From Methanomicrobiales archaeon (GTDB taxonomy: Archaea > Halobacteriota > Methanomicrobia > Methanomicrobiales > Methanospirillaceae), in contig JAAEES010000051.1 in NCBI GenBank assembly GCA_013415575.1, forward strand, positions 1-7,457: a stretch of DNA of 7,457 nucleotides, given 5' to 3'. Below the pieces are notes generated by a model. That model was not told the origin of the DNA. It ran no database searches and saw only the letters and a program-made list of their open reading frames with translations. This document shows positions 1-5,815 of this stretch, one piece after another. Both the position numbers and the translations under genes were made by a program. Within the stretch, counting starts at the first letter, position 1. Every line of letters begins with the position of its first letter.

Positions 1-353
1 TCGTGGCACTGGATAAGGGTATCGCGCACGAGATCGGTCACCGATTCCTTGGTGAGCTGGGTCCCGTCCAGGGTCTCCCCGAAGATTTCCTCGCCCGGTT
101 TCGGTTTCCGGACATCCCTGCTCATTTTCACCGTTTTATTGATGACATAGGACATTCCGGTCTCGAGGCTCACGCCGGTCAGGATACATTTCGTGGTGGT
201 ATTGCCCATCTCCACCGATGCCACGATAAAATAGGGCTTCACTTTGTACTCGGGAATGTAGACCCCGGCCCCATGCGCCATGGAGGGAGGAGGGGGGCTT
301 TCCACGATATGAGGGCGTGGTTTAAAAAAGCGATCAAAAAAGCGTGCGCACAT
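1..353 (-). CDS. Methanogenesis marker protein 14, N-terminal part (runs off left edge)
   Basis: I recognise this as methanogenesis marker protein 14, a family restricted to methanogens and close relatives whose biochemical role is not established. About 117 N-terminal residues are present. The conserved stretch starts MAHGAGVYIPEYKVKPYF (residues 25-42 from the start chosen here), followed by an acidic-Gly-Asn-Thr-Thr-Thr-Lys motif (E48 to K55). That motif resembles the phosphate-1 loop of ASKHA-fold ATPases; the fold assignment is my inference. The start is uncertain. ATG at 353 gives an N-terminal extension MCARFFDRFFKPRP followed by a run of prolines, and fits a leaderless transcript from a TATA-like site at 380-392. 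GTG at 305 and ATG at 281 are alternatives. None has a Shine-Dalgarno site: the bases just upstream of 281 are pyrimidine-rich on the coding strand. The frame is closed upstream by a stop at 381-383. It is divergent from the 81-residue membrane protein gene. Confidence 0.85.
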   Translation of the reverse strand, partial: MCARFFDRFFKPRPHIVESPPPPSMAHGAGVYIPEYKVKPYFIVASVEMGNTTTKCILTGVSLETGMSYVINKTVKMSRDVRKPKPGEEIFGETLDGTQLTKESVTDLVRDTLIQCH

Positions 354-379
354 ATAATCGAATGTCAGGCGAGAGGTCC

Positions 380-392
380 CTTATATCTTTCG
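380..392 (-). promoter_or_regulatory. Candidate BRE/TATA promoter for the marker-14 gene
   Basis: On the minus strand this reads CGAAAGATATAAG: a BRE-like CGAAAG followed by a TATA-like ATATAA (386-381). The TATA centre lies about 30 nt before ATG 353, so the expected archaeal transcription start (roughly 22-27 nt downstream of the TATA centre) falls just ahead of that ATG and would give a leaderless or nearly leaderless mRNA. A second TATA-like element (GATTATATG, 359-351) overlaps ATG 353 and would instead suit a start at 305 or 281. This is pattern matching only. Confidence 0.35.
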
Positions 393-424
393 ATTTTCCC
401 CCCTTATCTCCTTGCATTTCGGTC

Positions 425-458
425 TTTTTCCTTCCATGAGCCGGGAAAGCGGGAAAAA
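425..458. repeat. Small imperfect inverted repeat in the divergent intergenic region
   Basis: TTTTTCC (425-431) pairs with GGAAAAA (452-458). Inside it TTCC (432-435) pairs with GGAA (444-447), leaving an AGCG bulge (448-451) and a loop of about 8 nt. It lies between the two divergent genes, so it could be an operator or part of a leader RNA. It could also be chance in a region rich in TTCC/GGAA. No known motif is recognised. Confidence 0.25.
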
Positions 459-471
459 TTCTCCTGGCATA

Positions 472-486
472 GGAATTTTTATTACC
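472..486 (+). promoter_or_regulatory. Weak TATA-like element upstream of the 81-aa gene
   Basis: The sequence around 472-486 contains GGAA followed by TTTTTATTA (476-484), an AT-rich block in a GC-rich background. It is about 35 nt before ATG 517, so transcription would start near 505 and the leader would be about 10 nt, just containing the GTGAG at 507-511. The match to the archaeal TATA consensus is poor. TTATAT at 381-386 is the other AT-rich candidate, and would imply a leader of about 100 nt that includes the inverted repeat. Confidence 0.2.
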
Positions 487-516
487 GGGCCTGCATTATA
501 GGGAAGTGAGCTGTGC

Positions 517-762
517 ATGAAGTCGGTTTCATGGAGGATGCTCATCGGGATCATACTCGTAATCATCCTCCTCCTCGTCGTCATTGTGCTGGTTGCCGCA
601 GCGCTCCTGCTCTCGACCGGTCATCCTCCTGAAGGGGAGATCTCGGGGGTGTACGGGCTGGTGTATACCTTAGAGTCCGCGCTGATCGGGATTCTCACCG
701 GAGTTGGCGAGTGGATTGACTACATCGCAGGACAGATCCAGCGGTTGTCAGGAGTCCTCTAG
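517..762 (+). CDS. Small single-pass membrane protein, unknown function (81 aa)
   Basis: I do not recognise this protein. Residues 1-7 are short and basic (Lys2, Arg7). Residues 8-32 form one strongly hydrophobic Ile/Leu/Val segment, almost certainly a membrane anchor or uncleaved signal anchor. The remaining 49 residues begin with a Pro/Gly/Glu-containing turn and continue as a moderately amphipathic helix ending near the C-terminus (GEWIDYIAGQIQRL at about 64-77). The start ATG is preceded by GTGAG six bases upstream. The internal ATG at 538 has no usable spacing to a ribosome site. The long uninterrupted hydrophobic segment, its own start signal and its position in an otherwise unassigned stretch support a real gene. 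It is the only plus-strand gene here, divergent from the marker-14 gene and ending 5 bp before the 3' end of cooC. A link to methanogenesis or ACS is not shown. Confidence 0.7.
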   Translation: MKSVSWRMLIGIILVIILLLVVIVLVAAALLLSTGHPPEGEISGVYGLVYTLESALIGILTGVGEWIDYIAGQIQRLSGVL

Positions 763-767
763 GTATT

Positions 768-1538
768 TCAGGAATTGTGCCGGCGCTCCTTTTCTTCTGC
801 CATCCTGATGATCGTCCCCGCAAGCCGTTCCACCGCCAGCCGGGCAGGTGAGTCAGGGGGGAGGGAACCGACCGGACTCCCCCTGATATCCGCTTCCTCG
901 ATTGCCGGATCTTCGGGAACCACCACCGAGGTCTCGAACGCCAAGGGGAGCTCGTTGCTCGTTGTTCCCTTCCAGCGGTTCAGCACGAGCAGGACAGGAG
1001 TGGCTTCGAGCCCGAGCGACCGGGCAAGGTTCCGGATGCGTATGGCGGTCCGGACGCCACGGGCCCCGGGGTCGCTCACGATCAGCAGGAGGTCGGGGAT
1101 ACCGATGGTCCCCCGGGCAATATGCTCCATACCGGCCTCGTTGTCGATAACTACGAACCGGTAGTCCCGTCCCAGGAGCTGCATACTCGTGGTAAGCAGA
1201 TCGTTTGCAAAGCAGTAGCACCCGGTCCCCTCCGGTCTCCCCATTGCGATGAGGTCAAAGCCTCCCGATTCGACCAGTGATTTCCTGAACCGGAGGCTGA
1301 TGTAGTCGGTACGGTTCATTCCCGGGGGTATCTGCTCGGTGAAAGCTTCTTCGCGCAGGGATCCGAGGGTTTCGCGGATCTCAACCCCGAGCGCTTCGTG
1401 GAGGTTGGCATTGGGGTCGGCATCGACCGCAAGCACTGGCACCTGCCTGGCGGCAATTAGGGACCGTACCAGCAGTGCGGCCACGGTGGTCTTTCCGGTT
1501 CCCCCCTTCCCGGAGACGGCGACAGAGAACGGTTTCAT
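768..1538 (-). CDS. cooC: CooC/AcsF-type nickel-insertion ATPase
   Basis: A 256-residue MinD/SIMIBI-class P-loop ATPase of the CooC/AcsF/CooC1 group, which delivers Ni to carbon monoxide dehydrogenase or to the A-cluster of acetyl-CoA synthase in an ATP-dependent step. The deviant Walker A GKGGTGKTT lies at residues 10-18 with the signature Lys11. The Walker B-like VVIDNEAGMEH is at 129-139, with Asp132. The GCYC motif at 106-109 supplies Cys107 and Cys109, the CxC pair that binds metal at the dimer interface in this family. A NRWK segment (187-190) fits the nucleotide-base site. Length is normal for the family. Start: the ATG at 1538 overlaps the upstream stop as ATGA (1538-1535), with a GGAGG site at 1553-1549. 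It is the last gene of the operon. In canonical archaeal cdh operons cooC sits between cdhC and cdhD, so its terminal place here is unusual. Whether it serves AcsB, CODH or both cannot be told from sequence. Confidence 0.93.
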   Translation of the reverse strand: MKPFSVAVSGKGGTGKTTVAALLVRSLIAARQVPVLAVDADPNANLHEALGVEIRETLGSLREEAFTEQIPPGMNRTDYISLRFRKSLVESGGFDLIAMGRPEGTGCYCFANDLLTTSMQLLGRDYRFVVIDNEAGMEHIARGTIGIPDLLLIVSDPGARGVRTAIRIRNLARSLGLEATPVLLVLNRWKGTTSNELPLAFETSVVVPEDPAIEEADIRGSPVGSLPPDSPARLAVERLAGTIIRMAEEKERRHNS

Positions 1539-2572
1539 CCGGAATACTCCTCCCTGATCCGCAGGGAGAGGGTCCGTGCGGCCTGCATAATCCGAAAGGC
1601 AGTTTCCGCGTCTCCGGACTGAATGCCGCAGGTGGGGGTGATGATGGACTGGCGGTAGAAGAGTTCCGGGGAGCAGAAACCGGTTACCTGGTCCCCGATG
1701 CCGGTAAAGACCCTGTACAGCTGCTCATCCGTGGACTCCCTGAACAGATCGGGTTGCGATGGGACGATTCCCCAGGCAATGATCCCGCCCCCCTCAAGGT
1801 ATCCCGCCAGGTCATCAGGGTAGAGGAGGAACTCCCGCGCGACAGTGTAGGCATCAAAGGAAATGAGGGAAGGGGAGAGGCTCATCACGAACTCCCAGTC
1901 GGTGTTGGAACAGCAGTGGATCCCGAGCCCTCCCTCTACCATGCCGGCGATGTCATGCCAGCCTGCGGCTACCGAGTCGCGGCTGACCGGGACCACTGAC
2001 GATCCGAGGGATGCGAAGTAGGGTTCATTCAGGACTACCAGCGTACCAGTGACCCCCGAAAACCGGTTCATCGCCTGTTCGCACCACCGTGCCCGCAGCG
2101 CGATCATCTTTCCCAGCACATCGGCGAACTGATCATCATAGTAGATTGGGCGCCGGTTCTCATCGACCACCTGCATGCCGAAAGTCACCGGCCCGGTCAC
2201 CTGGGCCTTCAGGAAGAGGGATCCGGAGAAATCCCGCCCGGCCATCTCGGAGAACCCCGAGTAGTACTCGGGGGAAAAAGCATAGGGGGCAGTATTCTGT
2301 TCCATGAAATCGAGGTAGATCTGTTCCATCTCCGCGGCCAGGTCCCGGGTGGAATCGATCCGGAGTTTTCCGTCACGCACCACGCCGCCCGGCAGACGGG
2401 AGGAATCATTAAACACAATGGTCTCCAGGAGGCCACGGTTGGGCAGGGTGGGGACGTACGGGATCTCCGGGAAGAGGGAGATGACCTCGTCACAGGCCTG
2501 CCGGGGATCGGTGTGGGGAAGGGCCCCGATACCGGTTGCACGGCTGTCAGGGGGTGGAAGGGGGGAACTCAT
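1535..2572 (-). CDS. Core (folate-independent) methionine synthase-like, MetE/UROD-fold methyltransferase
   Basis: A 345-residue protein of the MetE C-terminal/UROD TIM-barrel superfamily. It lacks the N-terminal domain of full MetE, as do the 'core' methionine synthases (Mes families) that take methyl from corrinoid proteins rather than folates. Visible marks are the N-terminal TGIGALPHTDP (13-23), a LNEP motif (181-184), and a zinc site made of His219-Cys220-Cys221 (HxC) and Cys315 in TPTCG. These match the His-x-Cys...Cys ligands of MetE, with Asp240 near the place of the fourth ligand. Expected reaction: methyl-corrinoid protein + homocysteine to methionine, cytosolic. Being in the same operon as the corrinoid Fe-S protein suggests that this is its methyl donor (inference). 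Start: ATG 2572, overlapping the acsV stop as ATGA, with GGAGG at 2585-2581 eight bases upstream. An in-frame ATG at 2596 would cover that site and is less likely. Alternative: a MtaA-like corrinoid:thiol methyltransferase with another thiol acceptor. Confidence 0.85.
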   Translation of the reverse strand: MSSPLPPPDSRATGIGALPHTDPRQACDEVISLFPEIPYVPTLPNRGLLETIVFNDSSRLPGGVVRDGKLRIDSTRDLAAEMEQIYLDFMEQNTAPYAFSPEYYSGFSEMAGRDFSGSLFLKAQVTGPVTFGMQVVDENRRPIYYDDQFADVLGKMIALRARWCEQAMNRFSGVTGTLVVLNEPYFASLGSSVVPVSRDSVAAGWHDIAGMVEGGLGIHCCSNTDWEFVMSLSPSLISFDAYTVAREFLLYPDDLAGYLEGGGIIAWGIVPSQPDLFRESTDEQLYRVFTGIGDQVTGFCSPELFYRQSIITPTCGIQSGDAETAFRIMQAARTLSLRIREEYSG

Positions 2573-4476
2573 GGTACACCCCTCCTCATCCGGCATTTCC
2601 CGAGCATCTCCTCCACCGTGGGGAAGAGGGAGAGATCGGTGTGCGGCAGGAAACAGCTCCCGGTATATTCATCCATGAACGATGGTTCGGCATTCAGCTC
2701 GATATAGGCGATTTTCCTGGCAATTTCATCGAGGAATTTTTTCTTCCGGCGGTTGAGGAGAACAAGGTTTGCTCCTTCGATGGCGCCGTTGCCGATGGGG
2801 GTGATTCGCTCGACCGGCACTTCGGGGATAAGGCCGATCACGATAGCATTCTCTTTGCTGATGTAGTTGCCGAACGCCCCGGAGAAATAGATATGTGCGA
2901 TCTCATCCCGCGTGATCCCGGCCTGGTTCATCAGGGTCCGGCAGGCGGCAAGGATGGATGCCTTGCTCATAATGAGGGCTTTGACGTCGTTCTCGGTAAT
3001 CACGATGTCCTTGCCGATACCGGTCTCTTCCTTCCAGGCAACCACAAACTCGGGGACCTGGCGGCCTGCCCTGATCCGCTCGTGATCGATTGCCGTGTTG
3101 ATCCTTCCGGTCCGATCGATGATGCAGGCCCGGAGGAGCTCGGCAAGGAGGTCGATCAGGCCGGATCCGCAGAGTCCTTTGGGTTTTGTATGCCGGATGG
3201 TCCGGTAGGCGGGCGTGAGCGTCTCGAGATCGAGGGAGATCTGTTCGATGGCCCCGGCATTCGCCCGCATACCGAAGAGCACCTCGCCGCCCTCAAGGGC
3301 AGGGCCGGCAGCACCGGCACAGGCAAACATCCAGTCCCGGTTCCCGAGCACCACCTCAAAGTTAGTCCCGATGTCGATCAGGAGGGAGATCTCCTCGCTT
3401 TCTGCCATCCCCGATGCAAGGATATCGGCAATGATATCCCCACCGATGAAATCGCTCACCGCTGGAAAAATGAAGAGGCCCGAGTCCTCGCCCACTTCAA
3501 GGCCGGCCCGCCCGGCGGCAGCGGTGAGATAGCGCCGCACCACTGGTACATAAGGCTCCTCGATCATGTAGGCAGGGTCGATTCCCATCAGAATGTGGGT
3601 CATGATGGTGTTTCCGGCAACAACGACTTCGTAAATATGTTCCCGGTCCACCCCGGCTTTGTTGGCTGCCTCGGTAATCGCGGCATTGATGCTCTCTGCG
3701 GCCAGCGACTGGAGCTTTTTCAGCCCCCCTTTCCGGGCAAAGGTGACCCGGGAGAGGATATCCTCGCCACAGCTGATCTGGCGGTTGTAGTTCGAGGCGA
3801 CGCCCATGATGCTCCCGTCAATGAGGTTCCTGATAAAGACCACCACCGTGGTGGTCCCGAGATCTACGGCAGCACCGTAGCAGGCCGGAGAGGTATCCCC
3901 TTTCTCGATATCGATGAGGCGGTACCCTCCCGGGACCAGCACCACGGTCGCCGTCACCTTCCACCCGCTCTCCCGCAGCACCCGGGGAATCCGGCGGATG
4001 ACTTCGAGGGGGGCGTAGATATCGCCTTCTTTGGGCCCCCCTGCCTTCTCGATCCCCCACAGGAGGCGGGTGAGGTCGGGGGAGGGATCATCAAGACTCG
4101 GTGGGGAGAGGGTCAGGGCGTACTTCCAGACCGCCGGGTTGAGCTCGGTGGAAATCCCCATGACATCGATCAGGATCTTCTGCTCCTGGACGATGGATTC
4201 TTCAGGGATGAGCACCCGGACGTCCTCCAGGACCGAAGTCTGGCAGGCCAGGCATGCCCCGGCGTCCAGCTCTTCAGGCGAAAAGAACTTCCCGAACTTC
4301 TCGCAATCAAAGTCGTACCTGCCGCTCTTCACGTACACCGTGCATTTTCCACACTTCCCGAGGCCGCCGCAGACGACGTTCATGTGGATCCCTGCCTGCT
4401 GGGCGGCCTGGAGGAGGGTGCTCCCGCTCTTCACCTCCGTCTTCCTGAAACCCGGGAGGAACGTGACGGTCGGCAT
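2569..4476 (-). CDS. acsV: AcsV/RACo-type corrinoid activator: 2Fe-2S ferredoxin plus ASKHA (DUF4445) ATPase
   Basis: A 635-residue protein predicted to reduce the inactive Co(II) corrinoid Fe-S protein back to Co(I) with ATP, as RACo does in acetogens. Residues 1-95 are a plant-type 2Fe-2S ferredoxin domain: Cys36, Cys42 and Cys45 (CGGLGKCGKC, 36-45) plus Cys78, the C-x5-C-x2-C-x32-C pattern. A linker (about 100-195) follows, then the ASKHA core: phosphate-1 DLGTTT at 205-210, an AGNTIMTHILMG element at 287-298, phosphate-2 IDIGTNFE at 367-374, and a Gly-rich LCGSGLIDL at 435-443. The C-terminal DUF4445 region includes FSGAFGNY (531-538) and IGNGAIEGA (561-569). Length is normal for AcsV/RACo. 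It differs from RamA, the methanogen methylamine activator, which carries 4Fe-4S clusters at its C-terminus; none are seen here. Start ATG 4476 lies 6 nt after the acsC stop. The nearest ribosome site (GGAGTG, from 4495) is rather far, so coupling to acsC translation is likely. Confidence 0.9.
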   Translation of the reverse strand: MPTVTFLPGFRKTEVKSGSTLLQAAQQAGIHMNVVCGGLGKCGKCTVYVKSGRYDFDCEKFGKFFSPEELDAGACLACQTSVLEDVRVLIPEESIVQEQKILIDVMGISTELNPAVWKYALTLSPPSLDDPSPDLTRLLWGIEKAGGPKEGDIYAPLEVIRRIPRVLRESGWKVTATVVLVPGGYRLIDIEKGDTSPACYGAAVDLGTTTVVVFIRNLIDGSIMGVASNYNRQISCGEDILSRVTFARKGGLKKLQSLAAESINAAITEAANKAGVDREHIYEVVVAGNTIMTHILMGIDPAYMIEEPYVPVVRRYLTAAAGRAGLEVGEDSGLFIFPAVSDFIGGDIIADILASGMAESEEISLLIDIGTNFEVVLGNRDWMFACAGAAGPALEGGEVLFGMRANAGAIEQISLDLETLTPAYRTIRHTKPKGLCGSGLIDLLAELLRACIIDRTGRINTAIDHERIRAGRQVPEFVVAWKEETGIGKDIVITENDVKALIMSKASILAACRTLMNQAGITRDEIAHIYFSGAFGNYISKENAIVIGLIPEVPVERITPIGNGAIEGANLVLLNRRKKKFLDEIARKIAYIELNAEPSFMDEYTGSCFLPHTDLSLFPTVEEMLGKCRMRRGVP

Positions 4477-4482
4477 AGGGCT

Positions 4483-5814
4483 TCAGGGCCACTCCTTCTC
4501 GAGAAATTCAGCGATATCTGCTGCATCCCGCGGGCCGACGAGCACCTTCCACCCGGTTTCATCCTCGATCTTCCCGGAGAGCGGTGCAGCGTAGCCGGGG
4601 ATGATGAGCTTCCGGTGATCGACCAGGTCAGGAACTCCGAACTCCTTCAGGGCATCCCTGACCAGGGTTTCCGAAAGTTTCCCTGCAGCTACGGACGTCA
4701 GCACTGAGAGACCTTCCGTATCGACGATCAGCATGAACGAGTCCACTCCTGAAGCCTCGAGGTATCCCTGGAGGGTGAAGTAGGTCAGGGAGAAGTTGAC
4801 GGTAAGGAGAACCGGCGCGTCCGGTCCCGGGCTGCCGACCCGGTAGATGCCGGGAGTGATCTGGATGGGTTTCTGGGGATCGGTGTAAATGTTCTGCCGG
4901 AGGACCAGGAAGGCTTTCCGTGACTCATCGGAAATGGCATCGGTCACCAGGATCGATCCGAACTTGAGCACCCCGCAGATGAGGGCGGCGTCCGGGAGCC
5001 CGGATGGCCGGGTATCGATGAAGACCGGGTACCCGAGTGCCGGAGTCGTCCGGGTAATGGCATGCTGCCGGACGGCGACAGCAGAGTTCAGCGTCTCATG
5101 GAGGGAGGGGGAGGTCAGGTCAAGGACGAGGTGGCCTGCCCCCGCAGCTGTGCAGAGCCCGGAGAGATCGGCCAGTGCATCGAGGGTGGGTGCCCGTATG
5201 GCCAGGGGACAGCCGTACTTGACGGCAAGGGCACACATTTCCCGGTACTGGTCCCGGGTCGCGGCATGGATCAGCGGCCGGTAATTGCCGCAGACCGCGA
5301 GGCCGGCTTCCTGGACAGCGGGGTCTTCTGCCAGCAGGACTTCAGGGAGATCGGCGACTGCTTCGACTGCTTCGACTGCTGCAGCAAAGGCCGCGGGAGC
5401 ACCGCTCTCGGAGCGTATAGCGATGCCATTCAGGCGCAGGTCCAGGCCAATCCGCACCAGGAGGTGGTCGCGGACATCCGCGACAATCGCCTGGATGGTA
5501 TCAGCGTCCATGCGGTCCGAGACAGCAGTCATGATGCCCGGTTCGTGGAAGAACGTCTTCTCATGCCGGAACTGGACGATCTCCTCCCCTATGGCAAACG
5601 ACCGCTCACCGACACCCACCTTGACCCGCTGGACCGGCGGGCGGGTGGAGGCTCCGAGGATTTCCCGTGCCTTCTCGTCCAGGTAGGGGCAGTCTTCGGG
5701 CTTCACCTTGCCGCTGGCGAGTTTCATGGCAAAGGTGAGGCAGGTCGGCTCCCCGCATTCCTTGCAGTTCTTCTTCGGGAGGAGCTTGTAGATATCGAGT
5801 GCTTTCAGCGCCAT
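4483..5814 (-). CDS. acsC: Corrinoid iron-sulfur protein large (gamma) subunit of acetyl-CoA synthase/decarbonylase
   Basis: A 443-residue AcsC/CdhE, the corrinoid-binding subunit of the CFeSP. It carries the methyl group on cobalt from the methyl-pterin to the A-cluster of AcsB. The N-terminal [4Fe-4S] motif is complete: Cys17-x2-Cys20-x4-Cys25-x16-Cys42, preceded by the family-typical LDIYKLLPKKNC. The middle is a TIM-barrel. The C-terminal corrinoid-binding domain is recognisable from NFSLTYFT (about 340), the DTEGLSVLT stretch, and the late PGYAAPLSGKIEDETGW block. Start: ATG 5814, one base after the acsD stop, with an excellent GGAGGTG site at 5827-5821. An in-frame ATG at 5856 would add 14 unconserved-looking residues and place that site inside the gene. 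Near residue 150 the coding sequence holds an almost perfect 9-bp tandem repeat (5355-5380) encoding Ala-Val-Glu units. Length matches the bacterial and archaeal family. Confidence 0.95.
   Translation of the reverse strand: MALKALDIYKLLPKKNCKECGEPTCLTFAMKLASGKVKPEDCPYLDEKAREILGASTRPPVQRVKVGVGERSFAIGEEIVQFRHEKTFFHEPGIMTAVSDRMDADTIQAIVADVRDHLLVRIGLDLRLNGIAIRSESGAPAAFAAAVEAVEAVADLPEVLLAEDPAVQEAGLAVCGNYRPLIHAATRDQYREMCALAVKYGCPLAIRAPTLDALADLSGLCTAAGAGHLVLDLTSPSLHETLNSAVAVRQHAITRTTPALGYPVFIDTRPSGLPDAALICGVLKFGSILVTDAISDESRKAFLVLRQNIYTDPQKPIQITPGIYRVGSPGPDAPVLLTVNFSLTYFTLQGYLEASGVDSFMLIVDTEGLSVLTSVAAGKLSETLVRDALKEFGVPDLVDHRKLIIPGYAAPLSGKIEDETGWKVLVGPRDAADIAEFLEKEWP
5355..5380. repeat. 9-bp tandem repeat (about 2.9 copies) inside acsC
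   Basis: CGACTGCTT occurs at 5355-5363 and 5364-5372, with CGACTGCT at 5373-5380. On the coding strand it gives a short Ala/Val/Glu helix (AAVEAVEAVAD). The unit is three codons, so gain or loss would stay in frame. Confidence 0.8.
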
Positions 5815-5815
5815 G

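Noticed and set aside
3..509. Plus-strand open frame of 168 codons at the left edge
   Set aside because: It is antisense to the recognised marker-14 gene over most of its length and has no domain-like sequence.
381..584. Minus-strand open frame of 67 codons across the intergenic region
   Set aside because: It overlaps the better supported membrane protein gene on the other strand, has no ribosome site and shows no recognisable features.
1535..2572. Authentic uroporphyrinogen decarboxylase (hemE)
   Set aside because: It has the zinc-binding His219-x-Cys221...Cys315 pattern and the TGIGALPHTDP opening typical of MetE-like methyltransferases, and the context is corrinoid chemistry rather than haem synthesis.
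2573..2596. Upstream ATG (2596) as start of the Met synthase-like gene
   Set aside because: ATG 2572 forms an ATGA overlap and has GGAGG eight bases upstream; the longer form would translate through that site.
2536..4707. Very long open plus-strand frame (723 codons) opposite acsV
   Set aside because: It lies fully antisense to acsV, with its ends reaching into acsC and the Met synthase gene, all of which have clear domains and catalytic residues. The translation is low-complexity, rich in Gly/Asp/Pro/His, with no recognisable domain, as expected for a shadow frame in high-GC DNA.
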